Assembly (NCBI RefSeq): GCF_004123795.1
Contig: NZ_MSSM01000035.1
Location: 1-64,000 of the forward strand
Length of the DNA stretch: 64,000 nt
Direction of reading: 5' to 3'
From: Lacticaseibacillus chiayiensis
GTDB lineage: Bacteria > Bacillota > Bacilli > Lactobacillales > Lactobacillaceae
Position numbers and translations under genes: made by a program. The notes under the pieces were generated by a model. The model worked only from the letters and a program-made list of their open reading frames with translations. It was not told the DNA's origin and did no database searches. Below, piece by piece: positions 9,025 through 16,856 of this stretch. Position 1 is the first letter of the stretch; every line of letters begins with the position of its first letter.

Positions 9025-9785
9025 GGCCGCGCCCTCTCTTCCTGTTGGTATCGAATATACTCGGTATTGCTTAAAGTGGCACGGTTCGTCATGACTTTTT
9101 TTACCTGCTGGGCTAACTTTTGTTGCCGCAACTTAATTGGAAGTTGACGATCAGGAAAAAATGGACCGTCAACATACAAAATCCGCCGCGGTTTGCGCCG
9201 CCAGTGGCGTTTTTGATACGTCATGGTGGTCACAAAAACCGGCGCATCAAGTTCAGCAGGGTAATGAAACGCACCGGCCTCAAATGGGCGGATGCCGGTA
9301 TAATACGGCCAGACATGGGCTTCAGGATAAATCATGACCACATGCTTGCCCAGAATAAGCTGACGAATTTCTGCATTGAAATCACGCAACTGATGTAAGC
9401 GCCGCGGAACCAAGACACCTCCTCCATAAGGTACCAGACGGCCAAGAACCGGGACACTCAAGTTAGCAGCAGACGCCAATGTAAACACTCGGCGTGATTG
9501 ATTCACCCGCATCGGCGTGAAAACATCCCCAAACGGCTGAGTATGATTCCCATAAACAAAATAACCGCGACCAGCTGCCTGACGAAAAGCCTGCCGATTG
9601 CGAACATGCAGCTTTATGCGACAGTAACCTTGGGCAAACAGCCATGATCCGCCATAAACAAGATCTGCTTTCAGTCGAAATCCACGCGTTGGCTGCCACC
9701 GATAATTAGCCGGGATGGCGGAATTTTGATTAGGCGCTGCAACAACATCATCGGTCAACCGCCGATATGTCAAAACTTTTGCCAT
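9021..9785 (-). CDS. PlsC-type acyltransferase family protein
   Basis: 254 residues, first gene of the operon. Motifs of the lysophosphatidate acyltransferase fold are present: YGNHTQPFGD (His81), then IYPEAHVWPY with the Pro-Glu pair of motif III (154-155), and a GAFHYPAELDAPV segment. The catalytic motif is H-x5-D, one residue longer than the canonical H-x4-D, so activity or acceptor may be unusual. It shares the NHxxPF and YPE signatures with the last gene of the operon, which suggests one subfamily, but the two are too diverged to be a recent duplication. No TM helix is obvious. Acceptor unknown. Confidence 0.72.
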   Translation of the reverse strand: MAKVLTYRRLTDDVVAAPNQNSAIPANYRWQPTRGFRLKADLVYGGSWLFAQGYCRIKLHVRNRQAFRQAAGRGYFVYGNHTQPFGDVFTPMRVNQSRRVFTLASAANLSVPVLGRLVPYGGGVLVPRRLHQLRDFNAEIRQLILGKHVVMIYPEAHVWPYYTGIRPFEAGAFHYPAELDAPVFVTTMTYQKRHWRRKPRRILYVDGPFFPDRQLPIKLRQQKLAQQVKKVMTNRATLSNTEYIRYQQEERARP

Positions 9786-10180
9786 CAGGATCCCCTTCCT
9801 CGTTGTGGTGCTGAGCGTGAATAGATGCGCTTATAGGCCGTCATGTAAGTGGCCTTGAACGACGATGGCTGGTTTTGGCCATTTCTTTACAAGTAGGCTT
9901 GTGCGACTGCAAATGCGTTATGGGACCATACGTACATAAGCCATCCCTTATCAAGTCAAGAACCGCATCTGCGCTATTAATAACAGTAATCATTATAATT
10001 TCACATTCTCTAAGCCACTAACAGCATAACGCGTTAACAAGGTTAATCAAGCCCAAACGCAAAATATTAAGTGCTTACTCAGACTATAAAAATCAATTTT
10101 TAACAACATTCTAGAAGCCTTGAATGGTCGAAAACTAAGTGTGTGCTCAATCGATTCCTGCCATTCTCCAATGTCATTTG
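9786..10180. other. Intergenic gap, 395 bp
   Basis: No credible gene. It holds a degenerate copy of repeat family A (9813-9922). The remaining sequence is AT-rich and should contain the promoter of the acyltransferase/GT8 operon, but I could not pick one convincingly. Confidence 0.5.
9813..9922. repeat. Repeat family A, degenerate copy
   Basis: Shares ordered blocks with the tandem units at 12358-12850: GAGCGTGAA at the left end, GTAAGTGGCC, GATGGC..G..TTGGCCATT in the centre, a TTACA block, and GCGTTATG at the right end. The outer arms have lost most of their pairing. Confidence 0.55.
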
Positions 10181-11542
10181 CTAAGCTTTTGCAGCCCGCC
10201 GTAACCATCGTAAGATAAAGAGTGTTGCAATCCAAACAACCGCAAAAATCAGTGCCGATAACATCGCCCGATTGAACAGCATAATAATAGCGGTCAGAAG
10301 AAGAAAACCTAAGACGAGGTAATCTGAAACTGGATAGAACGGCATCCGAAAACCTTCTTTGTGTGGATTTAACTTTTTATACCGCAAATGCGCCAACATG
10401 ATCATGGCCCAAACGAACAAAAAGCTGATCGTGGCCATACTTGAAACCAACGTGAAAACGGCGCCAGGAAGGAAAAGATTCAAAACAACTGCCACGGCAA
10501 TCACAGCCGTCGAGATTAAAATCGCGCGGGCGGGTACCTGCCGCCGCGATAATTTAGCCGCCCACTGCGCTGATTGACTTTTACCAGTGACCGTCAATGA
10601 GAACAGTAGCCGACCAGTACTGAAAATAGACGAATTGCATGCCGAAGCCGCGGCAGTTAGCACCACAAAATTGATGATGTCCGCAGCAAATGGAATGCCG
10701 ACATTATTGAAAACCTCAACAAAGGGACTATTAACCGGCGACACATGCCGCCATGGATAAATACACATGATGACAAATAGTGCACCTACGTAAAACAACA
10801 AAATACGCATCGGAATTTCGTTAATAGCCTCGGGAATCACTTTATGCGGATTCTTTGTCTCGCTTGCCGTCAATCCGACCATTTCAATTCCGACAAAACT
10901 AAACACGACCATTTGCAGTGACATTAAGAAGCCGCCAAAACCTTTTGGAAAAAGTCCACCATCATTGACAAGATTGGCCAAGCTTGCATGGCCGAGCGGT
11001 GTTTTGAACCGAACGATCATCATGAAAATGCCCAGAACGATTAAGCCGATAATCGCGACAATCTTAATCAAGGCAAACCAAAACTCTGCTTCGCCGAAGA
11101 GTCCGACGCTAACCAAATTCAGTAACAACAGGACGGCTAGCGCGATTAACCCCGGCAGCCACTGCGGAACATCAGGCAACCAAAAACGAATGTATAAGCC
11201 GATGGCAGTCACTTCGGCCATTGCCAGCGCGACCCAGCAAATCCAATAAGTCCAGCCAGTTACCCAACCGGCATCTTTGCCCAAATACTTAGTGATAAAG
11301 TCAATAAACGTGTGTGTATCCACGTCAGACATCAATAACTCGCCCAGCGCTCGCATTAATAAAAAACAAATTCCACCAGTTAGCAAATAAGCAAACAAAA
11401 TCGAGGGCCCAGCCAAGTGGATGGATTGTCCGGAGCCCAGAAACAAACCGGTTCCAATGGTGCCACCAATCGCAATCAGTTGAACATGGCGACTTTTCAA
11501 ATTTCGCGCAAGTTCAGGTTGATCATCTTTTTCGGTTTGCAT
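10181..11542 (-). CDS. APC-superfamily amino acid permease
   Basis: Proton-coupled amino acid importer of 453 residues with about 12 TM helices. The N-terminal signature LKSRHVQLIAIGGTIGTGLF is the AAT-family substrate/sodium-site motif, and SFVGIEMVGLTASETKNPHK is the TM6 signature. The sequence looks closest in style to the CycA/YbxG-type permeases (D-Ala, D-Ser, Gly, or bulky amino acids), but I would not name the substrate. Single gene with its own 288-bp upstream region; I found no T-box features there that would link it to a tRNA. Confidence 0.85.
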   Translation of the reverse strand: MQTEKDDQPELARNLKSRHVQLIAIGGTIGTGLFLGSGQSIHLAGPSILFAYLLTGGICFLLMRALGELLMSDVDTHTFIDFITKYLGKDAGWVTGWTYWICWVALAMAEVTAIGLYIRFWLPDVPQWLPGLIALAVLLLLNLVSVGLFGEAEFWFALIKIVAIIGLIVLGIFMMIVRFKTPLGHASLANLVNDGGLFPKGFGGFLMSLQMVVFSFVGIEMVGLTASETKNPHKVIPEAINEIPMRILLFYVGALFVIMCIYPWRHVSPVNSPFVEVFNNVGIPFAADIINFVVLTAAASACNSSIFSTGRLLFSLTVTGKSQSAQWAAKLSRRQVPARAILISTAVIAVAVVLNLFLPGAVFTLVSSMATISFLFVWAMIMLAHLRYKKLNPHKEGFRMPFYPVSDYLVLGFLLLTAIIMLFNRAMLSALIFAVVWIATLFILRWLRRAAKA

Positions 11543-11830
11543 ACGCTTCCCCCTTAATATAAATGACCCGTGTCAGCTAAGGAGACAGTAAAAAAAACCT
11601 GACTTCTTCGCCGAATGTTTTCAATTCGACAAATTTAAAAGTTTGGATGTTAAATTCGAATATGACAATACGACCGCTGTTATGCCATCATACACGACCA
11701 CAAATACTGACATGTACTTTCAACCAGTTCATCACAGCAATATCATGTCATTATCAGGAATGGTACATATCGTTTAACGAATATCCGTATTAGAAAAATT
11801 ATACACCATTTTCAGAAAACCCCAAACCAA

Positions 11831-12289
11831 TCACTGATCGACAATCTTGATTTGCTCAGGCGCCACTTTATCTGCCAGGAAGCTTTGAAGGGTTTGCGGC
11901 GCTTGTCGGAAGTGCAATTTTAAGACCGTCACCTGCCCCATTTGTGCTAATAAAAGTGTCCCAGTGCCTTGCGACTGTAAAATAAGCCCACTCAGATTTT
12001 GGTACATGCGAATACTGCCCAGACCGCCAATAATAGCTGGATCCGCCAAGCCTTTTTGCCAACTTGCAAAGCAAAGAAACATGACCACGATAAACCCACC
12101 GCTGATTAAATCGTCAAAATGGCGACTTTGCTGCAACGTTAGAACCAGACTAAAAGCGGCAATCGCCAGATAAAGAATGATTCGCCAGACTTTTGGCGTT
12201 GCACGGATCCGCACATGTACAATATCAAAAATGGTGACACCGACCGAAACAATAGCAATTAAAACATACGCAATACTTAATAACGACAT
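11831..12289 (-). CDS. Uncharacterised membrane protein
   Basis: 152 residues. Four hydrophobic segments fill residues 1-110 (about 4-20, 36-50, 62-76, and a weak one around 85-108). A soluble C-terminal tail of about 45 residues follows, ending QSFLADKVAPEQIKIVDQ, which may be a small PH-like or ligand-binding strand-helix unit. I do not recognise the family. The start ATG follows a GGAGGGTC ribosome-binding site at about 12294-12301. Monocistronic, convergent with nothing; the repeat-A array lies directly upstream. Confidence 0.6.
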   Translation of the reverse strand: MSLLSIAYVLIAIVSVGVTIFDIVHVRIRATPKVWRIILYLAIAAFSLVLTLQQSRHFDDLISGGFIVVMFLCFASWQKGLADPAIIGGLGSIRMYQNLSGLILQSQGTGTLLLAQMGQVTVLKLHFRQAPQTLQSFLADKVAPEQIKIVDQ

Positions 12290-12357
12290 AAAGACCCTCC
12301 TGTTGGTGATAACTCATTCTAACCGATTGCGCGCTAAAAAGCAGGAAACTAATGGCA

Positions 12358-12850
12358 GATCGTGAACTGGCGCGGTAAGAAGTCGGAGTATAAGTGGCCA
12401 TGAGCGTGATGGCCCGGGCTTAGGCCATCATGACCATGGTCCTTATACGTAGACTTCTGCGCCAGTGAACGCATTTATGCAGAGCGTGAACTGGCGCGAT
12501 TAGAAGTCGGAGTATAAGTGGCCATGGGCGTGATGGCCCGGGCTTAGGCCATCATGACCATGGTCCTTATACGTAGACTTCTGCGCCAGCGAACGCGTTT
12601 ATGCAGAGCGTGAACTGGGCCGGTTAGAAACCGGAGTGTAAGTGGCCTCAGGTGTGATGGTCCGGGCTTGGCCATTGCGCCTGAGGTCCTTACACGCAGG
12701 TTTCTGGCCCAGCGAACGCGTTTATGCAGAGCGTGAACTGGGCCGGTTAGAAACCGGAGTGTAAGTGGCCTCAGGTGTGATGGCCCGGGCTTGGCCATTG
12801 CGCCTGAGGTCCTTACACTCCGGTTTCTGGCCCAGCGAACGCGTTTATGA
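12358..12850. repeat. Repeat family A: tandem array of four long-hairpin units
   Basis: Four head-to-tail units begin at 12358, 12482, 12606 and 12729, so the period is 123-124 bp. Each unit starts GAGCGTGAACTGG (first unit GATCGTGAACTGG) and ends GCGTTTATGCA or close to it. Each is one imperfect inverted repeat of about 45 bp per arm around a CGGGCTT loop. Units 1-2 pair CTGGCGC with GCGCCAG and GTATAAG with CTTATAC; units 3-4 pair CTGGGCC with GGCCCAG and GTGTAAG with CTTACAC. The arm differences are therefore compensatory. No coding capacity is evident; a repetitive open frame crosses it only as a consequence of the repeat. Confidence 0.9.
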
Positions 12851-12856
12851 GAGCAG

Positions 12857-12916
12857 CAAAAAACCAAACAGGCACTGGGGACGCGTTGCTGAGTCCCCAG
12901 TGCCTATTTGGTTTAA
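12857..12916 (-). terminator. Terminator of the comG operon
   Basis: Very strong stem: AACCAAA-AGGCACTGGGGAC pairing with GTCCCCAGTGCCTATTTGGTT, followed on the minus strand by TTTTTTG. It lies 80 bp past the stop of the methylase gene. Confidence 0.85.
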
Positions 12917-12997
12917 TGAAATACTGCGGTGCTCCTTTGTAGCAGCACACGAGCGAAGCAAAAACCGCTGACACTAACACTTCTGATGCAACGTTAT

Positions 12998-14011
12998 TTA
13001 CAACACAATATTGGCTGCCGCCCAGTCCTTGACCTTAGCAATAAAGGCTGCAAAAGCATCACGATCATTGAGATCCGGAAACTGTCCAAGTAAGACCTGC
13101 TTTGCGCGTTTGACGTCAGGACTGGGTTTTTGCAAAATTAATAGGCTCTTTTCCGCCTTCTTATCGGCAAAAAAATCATCCGGTAAGTTTAACAGTCCTT
13201 GAAAATACATGGCCTTTGCCAGCCATTTGGTCAAGTCTTCTGCTTCTTTGGAACGAAATACTTGACTAGGCACATAAAACAAGCCTAATCCGCCTGGCTT
13301 CAGGACATTCATACTTTGCTCAATTAACAGGTGATGCGCATAAGAATGACCTTTTTTAGTAGCGGTTGCAAACTTTTTTGCGCGTTCATCAACTGGGTAA
13401 TAACCCACCGGCAGATCTGAAACAACTACGTCAGCATCTTTAAACAAAAGATTGTCCAAAGCATCTTGATGAAATAAATCAACATCTAGGTGTTGAAGAC
13501 TACTGCTCATCCCTGCTACTGCCAGCAACGCCTCATCATTATCAACGCCAAAGCCTTTGACTTCGACACGCCAAGCCTTGTGAAGCTGATTCATGACCGC
13601 AAACAACAAATTTCCGGTGCCAACAGCCAAATCAGCAACCCGCAGTTGATCGGGCTGTTGTTGAATGAAAATGGTGACCATAAACGTTGCAAGACTAGCC
13701 ATCGCGTCCGGCGTTATTTGCTTGTTCGGCTCAATTCCATCGACTTTAATGGCCTTCACCAAAACCAACTGTAATGCCTGACGAATTTCCTCCGGATCGT
13801 AGGTTGCCAGCTTAATTTGATCAAACAACGCCGTTAGCTTCTTTTTTGCCTCATCGTTGGGCAAACCATCTTCCTGTATCACCTCACCTGAAGCAAGATC
13901 TTCTCCAGCCTCGGTAATCGCCGCAATAAAAGACGTCTTCAACTGTTGATTCAAGATCGTCGTGCTGTCATCTAAAACATGGTAAAGCTTTTCAAGATGT
14001 TCGTTTGCCAA
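12998..14011 (-). CDS. YtxK-like class I SAM-dependent methyltransferase (N6-adenine methylase fold)
   Basis: 337 residues. An N-terminal helical part (1-110) is followed by a Rossmann methyltransferase domain with VADLAVGTGNLLFAV (motif I) and VVSDLPVGYYP in the place of the NPPY/F motif. SDLP instead of NPP(Y/F) suggests that it may not methylate DNA adenine in the ordinary way. Genes of this type commonly follow comG in lactobacilli and bacilli, and this one ends the comG operon. No restriction or specificity subunit is nearby. Its role in competence, if any, is unproven. Confidence 0.8.
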   Translation of the reverse strand: MANEHLEKLYHVLDDSTTILNQQLKTSFIAAITEAGEDLASGEVIQEDGLPNDEAKKKLTALFDQIKLATYDPEEIRQALQLVLVKAIKVDGIEPNKQITPDAMASLATFMVTIFIQQQPDQLRVADLAVGTGNLLFAVMNQLHKAWRVEVKGFGVDNDEALLAVAGMSSSLQHLDVDLFHQDALDNLLFKDADVVVSDLPVGYYPVDERAKKFATATKKGHSYAHHLLIEQSMNVLKPGGLGLFYVPSQVFRSKEAEDLTKWLAKAMYFQGLLNLPDDFFADKKAEKSLLILQKPSPDVKRAKQVLLGQFPDLNDRDAFAAFIAKVKDWAAANIVL

Positions 14012-14117
14012 ACCAGTGCCTCCTCGTTACTCTGTCAGCCAAGACGCGTACCTACAGAAAATGTTCCACGACCTCTTAGTTGACATCTTGTCTTTTAGTG
14101 TACTGATTGGCAAAAAC

Positions 14118-14432
14118 TTATTCAAGCATCTCTGCCTTGGAAGTCTTGATTTCTGAAGGTTGTGACGCTTCGTTTGTTGATGTATTTGATTCGGTGATGT
14201 CACTTGACGACACAGTTTTATCGGTGGGCACTTCTTCTGTCGCCTGGCTCGTGGCTTCGGCTTGTTGCCGCCAACGTAAATACGCCGCTTCAAACTGAGC
14301 TTTTTCGACTTTTGCGATCACCTGATATCGCTGCTGCCATAGCTTGAAGTGTTCAAACAAGCCAACAGTCAGGGTGAGAAAAAAGCCAAATAAAATTAAC
14401 GTGTTGACAAACACACTTCCACGCAGCTTCAT
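14118..14432 (-). CDS. ComGG-position pseudopilin-like protein
   Basis: 104 residues. N-terminal MKLRGSVFVNTLILFGFFLTLTV is a single hydrophobic segment like that of ComGG. A short helical region follows, then a low-complexity Thr/Ser/Glu tail from about residue 63. It lacks the standard G-F-T-L-x-E prepilin peptidase site, as ComGG often does. Assignment rests on position as the seventh comG gene and on topology; it overlaps comGF by 4 bp. Confidence 0.6.
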   Translation of the reverse strand: MKLRGSVFVNTLILFGFFLTLTVGLFEHFKLWQQRYQVIAKVEKAQFEAAYLRWRQQAEATSQATEEVPTDKTVSSSDITESNTSTNEASQPSEIKTSKAEMLE

Positions 14433-14899
14433 GGCTCCAAAAACACCCCACCTTCGAATGTTTGCGCTGACTTTAGTCGTAAGGTATACAAGAAGCCCTG
14501 TGGAGCAGCTTGAAACTTTGCTGACTTAATCTGCATAAATAAGGGGACGTGACCATCAAAATTTGATCTAGTACGAATCATGCCTTCGCTTCCACGTTTA
14601 GCATAAAATTCGAAGGTATATGTCTTGGTTTCGGCACCACTTTGTCCTTGGAGTAACACGCTGCTTTCTTTCACTTTTACGTCTTTCATTTTATGAGAGC
14701 GTATGTCCGCTTGTAGATCCTGTTCTGCTCGTAAAGCGTGAATCAAGTATTGATCTTGACGAGTAAACCGTTGAATACCAGTTAAGAGTGGTTGCCAAAG
14801 CAACAGGATCACCATCATCAACCCCAATCCGACAACGACTTCAATCAAACTGAAAGCTTTAAGGCGTAAATGAGAAAGTCTTGTTTTTATTGTCAGCAT
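14429..14899 (-). CDS. comGF: Competence pseudopilin ComGF
   Basis: 156 residues with a type IV prepilin-like N terminus (KAFSLIEVVVGLGLMMVILL) and a ComGF-type body ending LRLKSAQTFEGGVFLEP. The frame is open further upstream, but the ATG at 14899 follows AAGGAGG at 8-nt spacing and gives the expected short leader, so I use it. Minor pseudopilin of the transformation pilus. It overlaps comGE upstream by about 40 bp, an unusually long overlap within the operon. Confidence 0.8.
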   Translation of the reverse strand: MLTIKTRLSHLRLKAFSLIEVVVGLGLMMVILLLWQPLLTGIQRFTRQDQYLIHALRAEQDLQADIRSHKMKDVKVKESSVLLQGQSGAETKTYTFEFYAKRGSEGMIRTRSNFDGHVPLFMQIKSAKFQAAPQGFLYTLRLKSAQTFEGGVFLEP

Positions 14900-15173
14900 G
14901 AACAACGACCTCCTTGGCGTGCACCTCAACTTGCCAAACATCGGGACCCACCTTAACTTCTGTTTTCCCGCCTGGTGATGGCAGTCGGACTAACGCAACC
15001 CGAGCCGCATAATAGGCCGTTGTTTCTTGTCGGGCGGGAATGACCATTTTTTGATAGGTTCGGATTAATAATGTAAGCCAACTAGCTGCAATTAAAACCA
15101 CCCCTAAGGAAGCGAGGTGTTCAACTAGCAAAACGGCACTCAATTTATTTTGACGAATGTTGCTCGCCCCCAT
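14859..15173 (-). CDS. comGE: Competence pseudopilin ComGE
   Basis: 104 residues from the ATG at 15173; a TTG at 15197 is a possible alternative. One hydrophobic N-terminal segment is seen (SAVLLVEHLASLGVVLIAAS), where the usual ...T(L/M)xE site is degenerate: LLVE provides the Glu5-like residue. The body ends VVVHADNKNKTFSFTP. Assignment rests mostly on operon position between ComGD and ComGF. It overlaps both neighbours. Confidence 0.65.
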   Translation of the reverse strand: MGASNIRQNKLSAVLLVEHLASLGVVLIAASWLTLLIRTYQKMVIPARQETTAYYAARVALVRLPSPGGKTEVKVGPDVWQVEVHAKEVVVHADNKNKTFSFTP

Positions 15174-15580
15174 CCCAGTTGAAAACTTATCCTCCAACGT
15201 TCATTCTTTTTCTCATCCTCAGGATATTTAAACGTTAGCGACCCTGCTTTAGTCATTTTCCCTTTTTCGTTTACAGTCAACGTCGCAGAACCTTCAAATA
15301 TTAAAGAGGGCGGCAACTTCAACACTTGAATAGTGCCGTTCATTGTTGAAAATCTAACCTGTCTTTCAGAGTCAGTGACGGATATATAACCATAGGCATT
15401 TTCACTCCTTGCCTTCATCTTCAACATCTCCCACTCCTCAACGATCCTTTCCATAAACTCTCGCTCCTGCCGATGCGTCAGGGCCCCTCGCCCAACCGGC
15501 ACCGCCACCAGAGCCAAAGCTGTCAAAAGAAACATCACCGCAACGATCTCAATCATGGTAAAGCCGCTTAACCGTTTCAT
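15140..15580 (-). CDS. comGD: Competence pseudopilin ComGD
   Basis: 146 residues. Prepilin site SGFTMIEIVAVMFLLTALAL (ComC/PilD cleavage after Gly6, methylation at Phe7), then a GspH-like soluble domain. Minor pilin of the DNA-uptake pilus. ATGA overlap with comGC upstream. Confidence 0.82.
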   Translation of the reverse strand: MKRLSGFTMIEIVAVMFLLTALALVAVPVGRGALTHRQEREFMERIVEEWEMLKMKARSENAYGYISVTDSERQVRFSTMNGTIQVLKLPPSLIFEGSATLTVNEKGKMTKAGSLTFKYPEDEKKNERWRISFQLGWGRATFVKIN

Positions 15581-15897
15581 TTAGTAAATTTTGGCGGTGA
15601 ACCGGATGTTAGTTTATAACCGCCTTTTTTAAGCGCGTCGGCCTGACTTTGGGAAATCACGTCTTTTTTGACCAATTGATCAGGTGAGCTAAAATCAACG
15701 CCACCTTGATCTGGTTCATTGTAAGTCACTTCCAACTGAGTATTGACGGTCGCAACTGTCGCCTTCAGGTTTTGCGTGTCGACTCGTTTCATCTGCCCTT
15801 GAATTGTCAGGACCAATGCCAACGTCAACAAAATAATCACCCCTAAGGCCGCTACAACCTCGATGAGCGTGAACGCTCGTAACTTTTTGCGTTGCAT
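15577..15897 (-). CDS. comGC: Competence major pseudopilin ComGC
   Basis: 106 residues. KLRAFTLIEVVAALGVIILL is a textbook type IV prepilin leader with Glu5, here with Ala in place of Gly before the cleavage site. The short body ends GGYKLTSGSPPKFTK. It is the major subunit of the transformation pilus. I choose the ATG at 15897, which is 9 nt after AGGAGG, over a TTG two codons upstream that lies too close to it. Confidence 0.88.
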   Translation of the reverse strand: MQRKKLRAFTLIEVVAALGVIILLTLALVLTIQGQMKRVDTQNLKATVATVNTQLEVTYNEPDQGGVDFSSPDQLVKKDVISQSQADALKKGGYKLTSGSPPKFTK

Positions 15898-15899
15898 CT

Positions 15900-16856
15900 T
15901 CAAACGCCTCCTAATGATTGGTAGAGTGGTAATAAGATCTGCAAATAGACTAGTAAAATCTCGCCGCCGATTAACAAAAACAAAAGCGGTTGGATCAAAT
16001 TAACTAATTTCTCCAATTGGCGCTGCAAATTAAAAAATAGTTGCTCTCCAAATAGTTTGAGTCCCTCCGCAACCAGATGCTGTGACTGTCCCATCGTTAA
16101 TAAACGCGCTACTTCAGCCGGGACAAAGGGTTCCTGGAGCGCCTCGGTCAATTCCTGTCCTCGTTGAACTTTTTCTTGAATCCGATTGCCTAAATTTCCC
16201 AGTGGTCCTTCCATAGTCGCTAAGTGCCGACAAAAATCAGAAATGTCAGCTCCTGCCAACAAAAATTGAGCCGCTCCGGAGGTAAATTGAAACTGATAAT
16301 ACATTCGCAGAACCTGCCGCATCCCTGGCATTTTTTGTAGAACCAATAGACGCTTAAGCGGTGTTAAGTGACGCCAGACCAAGTAAATCACCGCACCAAG
16401 CCCGATCAGCACCGCGACACCGCCTAACTGAACCGCCACCAATTCCGATCTCGGCAAAGACAAAGCTGGCAGCACGCCAAAAACCACCACAACTTGCAAA
16501 ACCATCAACATCACCAATAACAGACACGGATAAACAAGTAATTGGGCCATTTTCTGTCGATTGCGCACACGTAAGCCAAGATAATCACCGGCTACTGTCA
16601 GCGCTTTAGCTAGATCACCATGAATTTGGGCCAACTGTAACTGCTGAAAAAGGATCGGTGCCAGATCTTGATGCGCAATCGCTTCTGAAAATGCAATTCC
16701 ATTCGCCAGCTCCGCTTCAATGCGTTCCCAAACAATCCGGTATTTCGGCGTACTGACGCGCAAGTAAGCAAAAACGTCCGGCAAACTGAAACCGGCAGTA
16801 ATTAACGCAGCACTTTGGCGGCAAAAACGCTCCTGCGCAATTAACGGCACCTTCAT
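15900..16856 (-). CDS. comGB: Competence pilus assembly platform protein ComGB
   Basis: 318 residues, GspF/PilC-type inner-membrane platform with two T2SSF domains (about 10-125 and 190-310). Three strong TM segments are seen (around 105-130, 142-165, and near 290-312). The motif FCRHLATMEGPLGNLGNRIQ is typical of the second repeat. It overlaps comGA by 4 bp. Confidence 0.88.
   Translation of the reverse strand: MKVPLIAQERFCRQSAALITAGFSLPDVFAYLRVSTPKYRIVWERIEAELANGIAFSEAIAHQDLAPILFQQLQLAQIHGDLAKALTVAGDYLGLRVRNRQKMAQLLVYPCLLLVMLMVLQVVVVFGVLPALSLPRSELVAVQLGGVAVLIGLGAVIYLVWRHLTPLKRLLVLQKMPGMRQVLRMYYQFQFTSGAAQFLLAGADISDFCRHLATMEGPLGNLGNRIQEKVQRGQELTEALQEPFVPAEVARLLTMGQSQHLVAEGLKLFGEQLFFNLQRQLEKLVNLIQPLLFLLIGGEILLVYLQILLPLYQSLGGV

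Noticed and set aside
11543-11830. T-box riboswitch upstream of the amino acid permease
   Set aside because: No T-box sequence, specifier loop or antiterminator pair could be found.
12358-12850. CRISPR array
   Set aside because: The repeats are contiguous 124-bp hairpins with no spacers, and no cas genes are in the window.
12544-12867. Open frame of 107 residues with an internal repeated segment
   Set aside because: It is the translation of the tandem hairpin units; the repetition follows the 124-bp DNA period and there is no ribosome-binding site or protein-like composition.
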